The notes: a model not told the origin generated them from the letters alone. Shown: positions 8,254 through 17,290, numbered from the stretch's first letter. The stretch is 64,000 bases of DNA from Bosea sp. 29B (GCF_902506165.1 NZ_LR733817.1:5642183-5706182); one strand, 5' to 3'. Numbers and translations: made by a program.

Positions 8254-9128
8254 TGCGCTCGCTGCTTTTCGTTCCCGCCGACAATCAGAAGAAACTGCAG
8301 AAGGGCCTGGAGAGCGGCGCCGACGCGCTGATCCTCGACCTCGAGGATTCGGTCGCGCTCGACGCCAAGCCGGCGGCGCGCGACCTCGCCCGCGACTTCC
8401 TCAAGGAGGTGAATACCCGCGCCAAGCGCCCGCGCCTGATCGTGCGCGTCAACGCACTGACGACAGGCATGACCGAGGCCGATCTCGATGTCGTCATGCA
8501 GGGCAGTCCGGACGCGATCATGCTGCCAAAATCCGAAGGCGGCCCCGACCTCAGCCATCTCGCCGCCCATATCGCGGTCCGCGAGGCCGAATATGATCTG
8601 CCCGACGGCGGGACCAAGATCATCGCGATCGCCACCGAGACCGGCAAGGGCATCTTCGGCCTCGGCAGCTATGCCGGCGCCAGCCACCGGCTCTCCGGCC
8701 TGACCTGGGGGGCCGAGGATCTTTCGGCCGATCTCGGCGCCGAGACCAATCGGCTCGAGGACGGCAGCTATGCCGACCCGTACCGGATCGCACGCTCGCT
8801 CCTGCTCTTTGCGGCTTCTGCGGCGCAGGTCGACGCGATCGACACCGTCTTCACCGCCTTCCGCGACGAGGCGGCCTTGCGCGCCGAATGCATTGCCGCA
8901 CGCCGCGACGGCTTCACCGGCAAGATGGCGATCCATCCGGCACAGGTGCCTGTCATCAACGAGGTCTTCTCGCCCTCGCCCGAAGCGGTCGCCCGGGCAG
9001 AGGCGATCATCAAGCTCTTCGACGAGAACCCCGGCCTCGGTGTGGTCGGGCTCGACGGCGAGATGCTCGACCGGCCGCACCTGCTGCGCGCCCGCCGCTT
9101 GAAGGCGCGCGCGCAGAAGTTGGGCTGA
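8253..9128 (+). CDS. HpcH/HpaI aldolase / CitE-like CoA-ester lyase
   Basis: This 291-residue TIM-barrel CitE-like enzyme cleaves or hydrolyses acyl-CoA substrates with Mg2+. It shows the family opening RSLLFVPADN, the Asp/Glu metal region ALILDLEDSVA, the active-site Arg in IVRVNAL, a PKSEGG segment, the metal Glu in AIATETGKGI, and LTWGAEDLSADLGA with a metal Asp. GKMAIHPAQV near the C-terminus is the usual CitE lid motif. It overlaps maoC by one base. It could be a malyl-CoA or citramalyl-CoA lyase-like enzyme or a thioesterase. The stop lies 6 nt from the convergent exporter gene. Confidence 0.92.
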   Translation: MRSLLFVPADNQKKLQKGLESGADALILDLEDSVALDAKPAARDLARDFLKEVNTRAKRPRLIVRVNALTTGMTEADLDVVMQGSPDAIMLPKSEGGPDLSHLAAHIAVREAEYDLPDGGTKIIAIATETGKGIFGLGSYAGASHRLSGLTWGAEDLSADLGAETNRLEDGSYADPYRIARSLLLFAASAAQVDAIDTVFTAFRDEAALRAECIAARRDGFTGKMAIHPAQVPVINEVFSPSPEAVARAEAIIKLFDENPGLGVVGLDGEMLDRPHLLRARRLKARAQKLG

Positions 9129-9134
9129 ACAGCA

Positions 9135-10694
9135 TCAGGCATCGGACTCGGCGCAGGCGACCGCTGCGCCGGCCTGCGCCGGGCGCTTGGCACCACCGAA
9201 GATCAGGACGCTGATCGCAGCCAGGACACCAGCGCCGATGCCGCCATAGAGCATCACCCAGCCAAAGCCCTGCACCAACGCCGCATGCGCTCCGGCACCG
9301 GACGGGTCGTGCAGCGCCAGCACCGGATAGACCTCGTGCAGCGAGCCGAGATTGCCGGCGGCGATCGACGAAGCCAGCGCCTGCAATTGCGAGCGATCGA
9401 AGGCGGTCGCAACGGCATCCGGCAAAGACCGCCTGATGCCTTCGACCAGGATCAGCCCCATCACCGCGATGTTGATCGCGAGCGCGATCAGCCGCGCGCT
9501 GATGTCGATGCCTGACGCCATGCCCGCGCGGTCGCTCGGAACCGAGCCCGTGGTCGTATTGGTCACGGCCGGATTGGTCAGGCCGAGACCGATTCCGGCC
9601 AGCAGGGCGCCAGGCAGCAGGGCCATCCAGCTCGCCTGGGCAAGGCCCCTGCCGAACCACATCGCGATGAAACCGGCGCCGATCGTGAGCATCCCCAGGG
9701 GAATGACGACCTGCGGGCCATGACGCCGCAACAAATGGTCGGACACGGGCGGCATCAGCATGAACGGCACGGTGTAGGCCAGCAGCAGGAGCCCGGCGGC
9801 CTCGCTCCCGAGGCCGAGCCCGCTCTGGAAGTAGATCGGCAGATAGATGATGAACGGCCAGTAGCTGAAATTCATGCCGATGCAGCCGATGATCGCGCCG
9901 CTGAAGCGGCGGATCCGGAATACGGAGAAGTCGAACATCGGCTGCGCGGCACGCCGCTCCACCACCAGGAAGGCGAGGAAGCTGGCAAGAGCCAGGCCGG
10001 CGAGGCCGAGCGCCGTAGCTGTCCCCAGTTCGGCGCCCTGCGTGATGACATAGGAGAAGCCGAAGACCGCCAGGGTCAGCGTGACGATGCCGGCGACGTC
10101 GAGCGTCTTCGCCTGCGGATCACGCGATTCGCGGATACCGATCGCAGCGGGCACCAGTGCCAGGACGGTCAGCGGGACATGGATCAGGAAGACCCACTGC
10201 CAGCCGGCCAGGCTCGCGATCACGCCGCCGATCACCGGGCCGAAGCCGAGCCCGACGCCGGTGACGACGCCCCAGATGGTGAAGGCCCTGCCCCGCTCGC
10301 GCCCGTCCGGAAACTGGTGCGAGATGATGGCGACGGCGCAGGTGAGCATGGCGCCGCCCGCCATGCCTTGCAGGAACCGGCCGGCGATCAGGATCGCGGC
10401 GCTCTGCGCCAGCCCGCAGATCAGCGACGTCACGCCGAAGGCCGCGGTCGTCGCGATGAAGACGCGCTTGCGGCCATAGCGGTCGGCGAGCGTGCCCGTC
10501 GCCATCAGCACCGCCGTGCAAGCGATCGTGTAAGCGTTCATGATCCATTGCAGCGCCTTGAAATCGGCCGACAGGACCGCTTCCAGCGTCGGCAGGATGA
10601 CCGGCACGCTGGAGATCTCGAGGCCGAACATCAGCGTCGCGAGGCAGGCGCCGGCCAGGGCCAAGGCATTTCGTGAGGATGGAGATATCGCCAT
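9135..10694 (-). CDS. MFS drug exporter, DHA2 (EmrB/QacA) type
   Basis: This 519-residue multi-pass inner-membrane protein is a predicted H+-coupled multidrug exporter. The start is ATG 10694 (MAISPSSRNALALAGACLA); the frame stays open further upstream, but that extension runs through the divergent LysR gene. Transmembrane segments alternate throughout, consistent with the 14-helix DHA2 class. The MFS motif between helices 2 and 3 is seen as GTLADRYGRKRV, and the motif-C-like GPVIGGVIASLAGW lies in helix 5. It is divergent from a LysR regulator across 129 bp with palindromes, so regulation by that protein is likely. The substrate is unknown. Confidence 0.93.
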   Translation of the reverse strand: MAISPSSRNALALAGACLATLMFGLEISSVPVILPTLEAVLSADFKALQWIMNAYTIACTAVLMATGTLADRYGRKRVFIATTAAFGVTSLICGLAQSAAILIAGRFLQGMAGGAMLTCAVAIISHQFPDGRERGRAFTIWGVVTGVGLGFGPVIGGVIASLAGWQWVFLIHVPLTVLALVPAAIGIRESRDPQAKTLDVAGIVTLTLAVFGFSYVITQGAELGTATALGLAGLALASFLAFLVVERRAAQPMFDFSVFRIRRFSGAIIGCIGMNFSYWPFIIYLPIYFQSGLGLGSEAAGLLLLAYTVPFMLMPPVSDHLLRRHGPQVVIPLGMLTIGAGFIAMWFGRGLAQASWMALLPGALLAGIGLGLTNPAVTNTTTGSVPSDRAGMASGIDISARLIALAINIAVMGLILVEGIRRSLPDAVATAFDRSQLQALASSIAAGNLGSLHEVYPVLALHDPSGAGAHAALVQGFGWVMLYGGIGAGVLAAISVLIFGGAKRPAQAGAAVACAESDA

Positions 10695-10740
10695 GACGAG
10701 ACCTTTCGGGTTCGATCCACATCGCTCGGGACCGAGGAAG

Positions 10741-10757
10741 GCCCCTCGTCTAGGGGC
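10741..10757. promoter_or_regulatory. Inverted repeat in divergent exporter/LysR promoter
   Basis: GCCCCT-CGTCT-AGGGGC is a perfect 6-5-6 palindrome near the exporter side of the 129-bp divergent intergenic region. It is an operator or leader-hairpin candidate for the exporter mRNA. Confidence 0.45.
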
Positions 10758-10771
10758 AGCTTTGGCATGAT

Positions 10772-10789
10772 AGAAATGATTTAATTTCT
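10772..10789. promoter_or_regulatory. LysR-type operator candidate
   Basis: AGAAAT-N6-ATTTCT is a perfect inverted repeat in an AT-rich stretch, 35 bp before the lysR start and 78 bp from the exporter start. AT-rich dyads with T...A ends in a divergent promoter are typical LysR-family sites. Direct evidence of binding is lacking. Confidence 0.5.
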
Positions 10790-10823
10790 CAGGTTTCAGT
10801 ATCTGTGATAATAAATCCCGGTC

Positions 10824-11732
10824 ATGGATTTTGCTCCCGAACTGTTGCGCGCGCTCGTCGCCGTCGCCGAAGCCGGCGGGTTCACCCGCGCGGCAGAACG
10901 CCTGCACCTGACGCAATCGGCTGTCAGCCACCAGATCCGCAGGCTGGAGGAGCAGATCGGCGCGCCGCTCTTCATTCGGACCACCCGCAAGCTGGCGCTG
11001 ACCGAGGATGGCGAAGAGTTCCTGCGCCATGCCAGGCAGATTTTGCAGGCGCACGCCGCCTTGAGCCAGCGCTTCCAGGCATCCACCCTCGCCGGCGCGA
11101 TCCGGTTCGGCGTGCCGGAGAACTTCCTGGGCGATGAGCTGCCGCACTTGCTGAGCCGCTTCGCCCGCGCCTTCCCGGCCGTGCGCCTGGAAGCCTCGGT
11201 CAGCCTCTGCCAAGACTTCAGCGCCAGGATCGAGAGCGGCGAGCTCGACCTCGCGGTGGCGATGCGCCGAGCCGGCGAAACTGGCGGGACCGTGCTGCGA
11301 CGGTCGCGCTATGTCTGGGCCGCGGCCGAGGATTTCACGGTTCCGCCCGGCTCGTCGCTGCCGCTGGCGCTGTCGAATCCGCCCTGTCTGTGCCGAACCG
11401 TCGCCATCGAGGCCCTGGCCGACTCCGGTGTCGAATGGCATATCGGCTTCACATCGGCCAATCTGCACGGGCTGCGGGCGGCGATGCTGGCTGGACTCGG
11501 CGCTTCGATCATCGCTCATGACGAGCTCGAGCCGGGCATGAAAGTTCTCGCGCCGAGCTACGGCCTGCCGCCGCTCCCCGATCTGGAATTCGCGCTGATC
11601 TGGTCCGCCAACGGCAAGATGCCTTGCTCCCGCGAACTCGGCCGGCTGATCGCCGACGCCGCAAGACGTCTCGGTGGCCCCGTGCTGAATCGACCAGCGC
11701 AGCGCAGGACACTCGCTGAGACGCAGGCTTAG
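10824..11732 (+). CDS. LysR family transcriptional regulator
   Basis: This 302-residue protein has a classical LysR winged helix at residues about 1-60 (ELLRALVAVAEAGGFTRAA, then LHLTQSAVSHQIRRLEEQIG), followed by the RTTRKLALTEDGEEFL wing and a linker helix. The C-terminal two-lobed effector-binding domain (about 90-295) begins GAIRFGVPENFLGDELP. It is divergent from the DHA2 exporter, the usual arrangement for a LysR protein that controls its neighbour and itself. The ligand is unknown; a substrate of the exporter is the natural guess. Confidence 0.94.
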   Translation: MDFAPELLRALVAVAEAGGFTRAAERLHLTQSAVSHQIRRLEEQIGAPLFIRTTRKLALTEDGEEFLRHARQILQAHAALSQRFQASTLAGAIRFGVPENFLGDELPHLLSRFARAFPAVRLEASVSLCQDFSARIESGELDLAVAMRRAGETGGTVLRRSRYVWAAAEDFTVPPGSSLPLALSNPPCLCRTVAIEALADSGVEWHIGFTSANLHGLRAAMLAGLGASIIAHDELEPGMKVLAPSYGLPPLPDLEFALIWSANGKMPCSRELGRLIADAARRLGGPVLNRPAQRRTLAETQA

Positions 11733-11813
11733 CCGAAGGCACCAACCGATTCGACTGATTCGGGTTTTCCGGCTTCCCAGAAGAGCGACGCGGCTATTCG
11801 GACTGGCACGCGC

Positions 11814-11999
11814 TCACCTGATCTGCCGGCATTGATGCCGCGCCGCGCTCGCCAGGCACTCCTGCGCCTTCTTGGCGGCGTCGAGCTCGCGCAGCAGCCA
11901 GAACCCCGCCCCGACCATCACCAGCACGGCGATGATCGCAAGCAGGTTCACGGTCATGCGCCATTGCTCGTCCGGCTCCTCGTCCTGGCGCCGGACCAT
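11814..11999 (-). CDS. One-helix microprotein, unknown
   Basis: This 61-residue protein has a charged N-terminus, one transmembrane helix (LLAIIAVLVMVGAGFWLL, about residues 19-36) and a short tail with two cysteines (QECLAS and HQCRQ). An internal ATG at residue 15 (MTVNLL) would remove the acidic N-terminus. Its start is 5 nt from the end of the flavin reductase gene on the same strand, so it is probably the last gene of a nitroreductase-flavin reductase operon. Small proteins with this helix-EL-DAAKKAQ-Cys layout recur in Rhizobiales as hypothetical proteins. Function unknown. Confidence 0.7.
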   Translation of the reverse strand: MVRRQDEEPDEQWRMTVNLLAIIAVLVMVGAGFWLLRELDAAKKAQECLASAARHQCRQIR

Positions 12000-12004
12000 G
12001 GCGC

Positions 12005-12610
12005 TCAGCCCCCGGCCGGCCGGACGATCGAGAACAACTCGCTGACCTCGGCATAGTCGTTGTAGCCGCAGCGCGCGATCGGATTGGCCTTGGCCGTGTC
12101 GAAGCGGCCGTCATGGACGAAGGCCTCGCCGACATAGGCTGCGACGACCTGGCCGAGCACCATCCAGCGCGGCACGTCGTTGCCGTCGATATCCTTGAGC
12201 TGCTGGATCGAGAGCAGCTTGCATTCGAGCGCCGCGGGGCTGGCAGCGACCCGCGGTGGCTTGACGATGCGCGAGGGCGCCATCTCCAGCCCGGCATGGG
12301 CGTATTCGCTTGTCCCGCGTGGCAGCGGCGCTGAGGTCAGGTTCATCTGCTGGTCGAGCGCCTTGCTTACCAGGCTGCAGGTGAACTCGCCGGTCTCCTC
12401 GATGAAGGCGACTGCATCCTTCTTGTTCTCCGAGGAGAACATCACGATGTTCGGCCGCGACGAGATCGCATTGAAGAAGCTGTAGGGCGAGAGATTGACC
12501 TCGCCCTTGGCGTTCACCGCGCTGATCCAGCCGATCGGCCGTGGCGTCACGATCGCCTTGAACGGATCGTGCCTGAAGTCGAGATCGCGCCCCTCATCGG
12601 TGTAGTACAT
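12005..12610 (-). CDS. Flavin reductase family protein (DIM6/NTAB)
   Basis: This 201-residue protein is an FMN-binding split-barrel flavin reductase. Family segments are VTPRPIGWISAVNAKGEVNLSPYSFFNAIS (about residues 22-51, the flavin-binding loop) followed by PNIVMFSSENKKDAVAFIEETGEF, typical of the DIM6/NTAB branch. The start is ATG 12610; the longer open frame extends antisense through the nitroreductase gene. It follows that gene by 5 nt on the same strand, suggesting a shared role in flavin or xenobiotic reduction. It may supply reduced flavin to an oxygenase or act alone; the partner is not visible. Confidence 0.9.
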   Translation of the reverse strand: MYYTDEGRDLDFRHDPFKAIVTPRPIGWISAVNAKGEVNLSPYSFFNAISSRPNIVMFSSENKKDAVAFIEETGEFTCSLVSKALDQQMNLTSAPLPRGTSEYAHAGLEMAPSRIVKPPRVAASPAALECKLLSIQQLKDIDGNDVPRWMVLGQVVAAYVGEAFVHDGRFDTAKANPIARCGYNDYAEVSELFSIVRPAGG

Positions 12611-12615
12611 CGCGC

Positions 12616-13185
12616 TCACGCCTCGAACCGGCTGACGATGGCGGCAAGATCCGGCCGCTCGCGGTCGGCCGGGCGGCCATCCGCCTTGCCGAGATGGACA
12701 AAGCCGGCAATGCGCTCGTCCGGCTCGAGCCCGAAGGCATCGAGCACCTTGCGATCGAAGGCGAACCAGTTGGTCAGCCAGGAGCCGTTGAAGCCGAGTG
12801 CCTCGGCAGCGATCAGCATGTTCATGCAGACGGCGCCAGCCGAGAGCTCCTGCTCCCATTCCGGGATCTTCTCGTGCTTGCGGGCCCGCGAGACCACGGC
12901 GATCACCACTGGAGCGTGGAGCAGGCGCTTGCGCTCGAAGGCGACCTTGTCATCGTCCGCTTGCGGATTGCGCTCCCTGAAGACATCCGCGACGATCTCG
13001 GCTGCCTTGTCCTTGGCGGGCCCGGAGAAGACGATGAAGCGCCAGGGTGCGAGCTTGCCATGGTCCGGCACGCGCGCCGCGACGGTCAGGATCTCACGGA
13101 GCTGCGCATCGTCCGGCCCCGGAGCGGTGAGAAATTGCGGTGGCACCGAGCGACGGAGCTTGAGCAGGGAGAGCGTGTCGGTCAT
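12616..13185 (-). CDS. Nitroreductase family protein
   Basis: This 189-residue protein has the FMN-dependent nitroreductase fold. LKLRRSVPPQFL at the N-terminus carries the Arg-Arg-Ser phosphate-binding element, VPDHGKLAPWRFIVF (about residues 39-53) is the conserved loop, and the C-terminal segment DERIAGFVHLGK is the family's GFVHLG-type strand. It resembles the compact YdjA-type enzymes. It lies first in a tight run with the flavin reductase (5-nt gap) and the microprotein. Quinones or nitroaromatics are possible substrates. Confidence 0.92.
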   Translation of the reverse strand: MTDTLSLLKLRRSVPPQFLTAPGPDDAQLREILTVAARVPDHGKLAPWRFIVFSGPAKDKAAEIVADVFRERNPQADDDKVAFERKRLLHAPVVIAVVSRARKHEKIPEWEQELSAGAVCMNMLIAAEALGFNGSWLTNWFAFDRKVLDAFGLEPDERIAGFVHLGKADGRPADRERPDLAAIVSRFEA

Positions 13186-13341
13186 GAACGATCCGGAAGA
13201 TGGCGCAGCGACGGGGATGATGGTTCCCAGTTAAGGTTTCGCCATGATGAGGACAAGCGAACCTGCTCCTTCCCCGGTGCAAGGATGATGACGGCGCAGC
13301 GCATGTTTCAACGCGACGAGTTCCAGACGGTGGCGGTTCCC

Positions 13342-14238
13342 ATGAAGGCGGCGCGTACGGCCATCGCTGTGCTGATGGTGTCGGTGATCGCCGCTCTCCC
13401 CACCCTCGCCCAGACGCCAGGTGCGACGCCCTCGGCCACGACGCCCGGCTCGCCTCCGCCGGATATCGTCCCCGCCATCCGCCCCGGCCAGGCGATGCTC
13501 AGCCTCAGCGCCCAGTTCTCCGGTAACCGCAAGCCGGTCCGCTCCGGACTGGTCTGGCGCGTGTTGAGCGAATCCGCCGACGGCTCGCCGCCCAAGATCA
13601 TCGCCCGCTCCAGCGCGGCCGAGCCCAGCTTCCCGCTCGATCCGGGCATCTATCTGCTTCACGCCGCCTATGGCTTCGCCAGCGCGACCAAGCGCGTCAC
13701 GCTCGGCTCGCAGGGACTGACCGATCGGCTCAGCATCAGCGCGGGCGGGCTCTCGCTTGCCGGCTCGATCGGCGAGACGCCGATCGCGCCCAACCTGCTG
13801 AACTTCTCGGTGTTCGTGCCGCTGCAGGGCAATTCGGAAGGCCGGCTGGTGGCGTCGAACGTCAAGTCCGGCGAGCTGATCCGCCTGCCCGAGGGCACCT
13901 ATCACATCGTCTCGACCTATGGCGATTCGAACGCGATCCAGCGCTCCGACGTCAGGGTCGAATCCGGCCAGGTTACCCAGGCGACCCTGCATCACCGCGC
14001 TGCGCAGGTGACCTTGAAGCTGGTCGCCGGTCCCGGCGGCGAGGCCTTCGCCGGCACCGCCTTCAGCGTGCTCACCCCGGGCGGCGACGTGATCCGCGAG
14101 GCGATCGGCGCCTTCCCGCAGGTGATCCTGTCCGAGGGCGACTATGTGCTGATCGCCCGGCAGGAGGGCCAGGTTTTCTCGCGCGATTTCAAGGTCGAGG
14201 CCGGACGCGACCGCGACATCGAGGTGATCGCGCGCTGA
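13342..14238 (+). CDS. Secreted protein of unknown function, beta-rich
   Basis: The product is 298 residues. The predicted signal peptide (MKAARTAIAVLMVSVIAALP...LAQ) directly follows ATG 13342; an in-frame ATG at 13285 would add 19 residues but gives an unusual n-region, and neither start has a strong ribosome site. The mature protein has a Pro/Thr-rich linker and then several repeated beta-strand units with GxYxL endings (DPGIYLLHAAYG, PEGTYHIVSTYG, SEGDYVLIARQEG). This suggests tandem Ig-like or carboxypeptidase-regulatory-like domains. No catalytic motif is seen. It is probably a periplasmic structural or ligand-binding protein. Confidence 0.75.
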   Translation: MKAARTAIAVLMVSVIAALPTLAQTPGATPSATTPGSPPPDIVPAIRPGQAMLSLSAQFSGNRKPVRSGLVWRVLSESADGSPPKIIARSSAAEPSFPLDPGIYLLHAAYGFASATKRVTLGSQGLTDRLSISAGGLSLAGSIGETPIAPNLLNFSVFVPLQGNSEGRLVASNVKSGELIRLPEGTYHIVSTYGDSNAIQRSDVRVESGQVTQATLHHRAAQVTLKLVAGPGGEAFAGTAFSVLTPGGDVIREAIGAFPQVILSEGDYVLIARQEGQVFSRDFKVEAGRDRDIEVIAR

Positions 14239-14253
14239 GGCGCGCTCAGGAGC

Positions 14254-15084
14254 TCAATTGGTGGGCTTGCCCGGCCCACCGCCCTCGCCAAGCTCGGCGA
14301 CGATCCCGTCGGCGAGGCGGATGGCGAGGCAGCGATAGCCGGCCTCGACCACCTGCAGCCCGTCCATGCCGACGATCTCCTCCTCGCTGAACTGCTTCGA
14401 GCCCGACCAGTTCTTCATCATCGCGTAGCGCGGGAAGAGCGGCACGCCGCTCTCGCTCGCCGTCTTGGCCAGAACGGCGCGGTAATCGTCGTACTTGGGA
14501 TAGCGGCCCTCGCGCGGCAGCCACGGCATGTCCATCAGCACGAGGTCGATCCCGGCCTCCTGCAGCTTGTGAGTGCCCTTGCGCAGGATCTTGGCGAGCT
14601 TCTCCTCGCCGATATCGCGGATGGCATCGTTCACCGCCGTCTGCCAGATCACCAGCGCCGGCTTCTCCGGGATGACCTCAGCCTCAAGCCGCAGATACAT
14701 CTCATAAGCCGACTGGCCGCCGACGCCGAGATTGAGCACCTTGACCTCGCGCCCGGGCAGGCGCCGGCGCAACTCGGCTTCGAGCACCGCAGGATAGCTG
14801 CGATCGGCGTCGCTCGCCCCCGTGCCCGCCGTCGTCGACGAGCCCAGAGCGACGACGGTGAGCCGGTTGGTCTCGGCCAGACTACGCTTGGAGGCTACCA
14901 ATGTCGGCTTGAACGGGTGCTGGGCCGCCCCGGCCCGGCAGCGCCCATCCACCATCTGAGCGAGCGGCTTGGGCCCGGCAGTGGCCGGCAAAGCCGACGC
15001 CAGGAGCAGAAGGACAGCGCTCAGGCCGTAGCGGCCTGCTCGCGCGGGGCGCTGGCGGCGCGTGCCGTAAGCGTCTTGTACCAC
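14254..15084 (-). CDS. SGNH/GDSL hydrolase, exported
   Basis: This is a predicted serine esterase of the SGNH clan. Block I is VVALGSSTTAGTG with the nucleophile Ser, the Gly block is LNLGVGGQSA, the Asn block is WQTAVNDA, and a C-terminal Asp-Gly-Leu (GMDGLQVV) replaces the usual DxxH. I see no His two or three residues after that Asp, so the charge relay may be atypical. The start is uncertain. A GTG at 15084 gives a basic n-region plus the hydrophobic helix GLSAVLLLLASALPATA and has AGGAA upstream. It overlaps the end of the OpgC-like gene by 64 nt, implying coupling; together they may modify a cell-surface glycan. Confidence 0.82.
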   Translation of the reverse strand: MVQDAYGTRRQRPARAGRYGLSAVLLLLASALPATAGPKPLAQMVDGRCRAGAAQHPFKPTLVASKRSLAETNRLTVVALGSSTTAGTGASDADRSYPAVLEAELRRRLPGREVKVLNLGVGGQSAYEMYLRLEAEVIPEKPALVIWQTAVNDAIRDIGEEKLAKILRKGTHKLQEAGIDLVLMDMPWLPREGRYPKYDDYRAVLAKTASESGVPLFPRYAMMKNWSGSKQFSEEEIVGMDGLQVVEAGYRCLAIRLADGIVAELGEGGGPGKPTN

Positions 15085-16184
15085 GACAGAAACGTTCCTA
15101 GCCCGAGCAGGATGGTAATCCCGCCCAGCGTCACGAGCAACTGGACCCAAAGGGTGAAGGAGGTCTCCGCAAGGATGATCTGCCCGGCGATCGCCAGGAC
15201 TATGCCGGCGCAGAACACTTCGAGCGAATGCCGCCCGAGCGCAGCCAGCCGCCGGCCGGCCAGTCCAGTCAGAATGCGCGCATCGGGCCGCAGGAAGCGC
15301 AGCACCAGCCAGGCCAGCGCCGCCAGATGCGCGACGCGCGGCCAGGCGAGGTTGGTCTTGTCGGTGCCGATCTGCAGGCTGTCGATCCAGTCGTTCATGA
15401 GCGCGATGCCGAACGGATTGCCCGAGGAGAGCTTCACCATCGCAGCGAACAGGACGACGACGATGGCCGCAGCGTCGACGAGGCGCAGCTTCGGCACGCC
15501 GGCGCCGACGAGTCCGAAGCGACCGATGACGACGCCGAGCGTGAACAGCATCTGCCAGGCGAAGGGATTGAAGAACCAGCCGCCTTCGCCCGGATGGTTC
15601 GGCAAATTGAATCCGGCATGGGTGGCGCCCTGCCAGATCGCGACGGAGACAGCGACCGCCGCCAGCGGGCTGGTTCGGGCGGTGACGTAGATCAGCGGGA
15701 AGGCCGCCAGCAGCACGATGTAGAGCGGCAGGATATCGAGATAATAGGGCTGGTAGACCAGCCCGAGCGCATTGACGATCGCCGCCGGCGTGTCGCTGAA
15801 GAAGGGCTGGATGTTGATCGCCTCGACGTAGAGCGCGTTCTGGGTGCGCACCACCGCCGTCGCGACGATGCCGCAGACCAGCACGAACAGCGCCAGATGG
15901 GCGATGTAGAGCGTCCAGATCCGCGCGCCGACCTTGAGCGAGCCGACGAGGAGCCCGCGCTGGTCGATCAGGCGGCCATAGGCGAAGGTGGCTGAAACGC
16001 CGGCCAGCAGCACGAAGATGTCGGCCGCATCCGAGAAGCCGTAATTATGCGGCATCCCGGCCGAGACGATGTTGCCCGGCATGTGATTGACGAAGATCAC
16101 CAGCAGGATCAGGCCGCGGATCACGTCGATGCGCAGGTCGCGGCCGGGCGAGGCCGCATCGCGGGGCCCTTTTCCGAACAGCAT
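15021..16184 (-). CDS. OpgC domain-containing membrane acyltransferase
   Basis: This 387-residue polytopic inner-membrane protein is of the OpgC family, which in enterobacteria adds succinyl groups to periplasmic glucans. The conserved start DLRIDVIRGLILLVIFVNHMPGN carries the family's RxDxxRG and the catalytic-type His, followed by GFSDAADIFVLLAGVS. About ten hydrophobic helices follow. I chose ATG 16184; a GTG at 16205 and an ATG at 16250 are also in frame and none has a clear ribosome site. It is co-transcribed with the overlapping SGNH hydrolase. A role in glucan or polysaccharide substitution is inference from the family. Confidence 0.88.
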   Translation of the reverse strand: MLFGKGPRDAASPGRDLRIDVIRGLILLVIFVNHMPGNIVSAGMPHNYGFSDAADIFVLLAGVSATFAYGRLIDQRGLLVGSLKVGARIWTLYIAHLALFVLVCGIVATAVVRTQNALYVEAINIQPFFSDTPAAIVNALGLVYQPYYLDILPLYIVLLAAFPLIYVTARTSPLAAVAVSVAIWQGATHAGFNLPNHPGEGGWFFNPFAWQMLFTLGVVIGRFGLVGAGVPKLRLVDAAAIVVVLFAAMVKLSSGNPFGIALMNDWIDSLQIGTDKTNLAWPRVAHLAALAWLVLRFLRPDARILTGLAGRRLAALGRHSLEVFCAGIVLAIAGQIILAETSFTLWVQLLVTLGGITILLGLGTFLSWYKTLTARAASAPREQAATA

Positions 16185-16303
16185 CAGGCGCCAGAATCCG
16201 CTCACGTCACCACCGCATCCACCAGCACGGCCTGTGAGGCGGCCGCACATTCGTTCATCTGCTGTTCATCTTAACATTGTGTTGCGAGCATGGCTCCGCG
16301 GCC

Positions 16304-16318
16304 AGGGTTCACAACCCT
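16304..16318. promoter_or_regulatory. Inverted repeat upstream of opgC-like gene
   Basis: AGGGTT-CAC-AACCCT is a perfect 6-3-6 dyad, 120 bp upstream of the opgC-like start. It is an operator candidate; the binding protein is unknown. Confidence 0.35.
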
Positions 16319-16412
16319 GTGCATCAACGTGACGAGAAAGCTTTGGTTCGGCGGTGGCTGCGCATGCAGCAAAGCAATCCGCCAGCGGCCTCAACGGCCT
16401 GTGACGGATCGC

Positions 16413-16432
16413 ATCACTATTGAACGAGTGAT
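16413..16432. terminator. Inverted repeat at the 3' side of tatC
   Basis: ATCACT-N8-AGTGAT is a perfect 6-8-6 dyad about 30 bp downstream of the tatC stop. It has no U-tract. It could be a weak transcript-end hairpin of the tat operon or a binding site upstream of the opgC-like gene. Confidence 0.3.
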
Positions 16433-16462
16433 CACATGAGCTCAGTGGGTAGCCGAGCTGCG

Positions 16463-17290
16463 TCAGGCGTCTGCGTCCTCGGCCGCCTTCGCCGCATCGC
16501 GCTTCTTCTCGACCCGGCGCACCGAGAACACCGAAAGCTCGTAGAGCAGCAGCATCGGGATCGCGAGCATCAGCTGCGAGATCACGTCGGGCGGGGTCAG
16601 AACCGCCGCGATCACGAAGACGAAGACGATGGCGTAGCGGCGCTTGTCCTTCAGGAACTGCGCATCGATGATTCCCGCCTGGCCGAGCAGGGTCAGGATC
16701 ACCGGCAGCTGGAAGGAAATGCCGAAGGCGAAGATCAGCGTCATGATCAGCGAGAGATATTCGCTGACCTTGGGCAGCAGCGCGATGCCGGCCTGTCCTT
16801 CGCTCGCCGCCTGCTGCATGCCGATCGAGAACTTCATCAGCACCGGCATGGCGAAGAAGAACACCAGCGCCGCGCCGAGCAGGAAGAAGATGGGTGTCGC
16901 CGCCAGATAGGGCGCGAAGGCCTGCCGCTCGTTCTTGTAGAGACCGGGCGCGACGAACTTGTAGATCTGCGTCGCGATCACCGGGAAGGCGAAGAAGCCG
17001 GCGCCGAACGCCGCGACCTTGATATGGGTGAAGAGCAGCTCGAGCGGGCCGGTATAGATCAGCTGCGCATTGGCGCTCGACCCCGCCGCCCAGACATAGG
17101 GCAGCACGAGGGTGTTGTAGATCTGCGTCGAGAAGGCGAAGCAGATGAAGAACATGATCAGGAAGGCGACCAGCGACTTGATCAGCCGCGAGCGCAATTC
17201 GATCAGGTGGTCGATCAGCGGGGCGCGCGACGCTTCGATCTCGTCCTCGCCCGCGCGCTTCGTCTCGGTATTGGTCTCGACGACGCTCAT
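16463..17290 (-). CDS. tatC: Sec-independent protein translocase TatC
   Basis: TatC is the polytopic receptor subunit of the twin-arginine translocase and binds RR-signal peptides with TatB. The 275-residue product shows the conserved [17 protein letters not shown] cytoplasmic helix before TM1 (about residues 23-39), the periplasmic P-rich loop [27 protein letters not shown] with the conserved Phe/Glu, and the late [20 protein letters not shown] segment. Six hydrophobic segments are evident. Its start overlaps the tatB stop by 4 nt. At least three proteins in this window carry RR-type signals (the 3462, 40152 and UrtA products) and would be clients. Confidence 0.98.
   Translation of the reverse strand: MSVVETNTETKRAGEDEIEASRAPLIDHLIELRSRLIKSLVAFLIMFFICFAFSTQIYNTLVLPYVWAAGSSANAQLIYTGPLELLFTHIKVAAFGAGFFAFPVIATQIYKFVAPGLYKNERQAFAPYLAATPIFFLLGAALVFFFAMPVLMKFSIGMQQAASEGQAGIALLPKVSEYLSLIMTLIFAFGISFQLPVILTLLGQAGIIDAQFLKDKRRYAIVFVFVIAAVLTPPDVISQLMLAIPMLLLYELSVFSVRRVEKKRDAAKAAEDADA

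Noticed and set aside
10695..11519. Upstream extension of the MFS exporter frame
   Set aside because: It crosses the divergent promoter and the LysR gene; the residues are not membrane-like and the family N-terminus begins at 10694.
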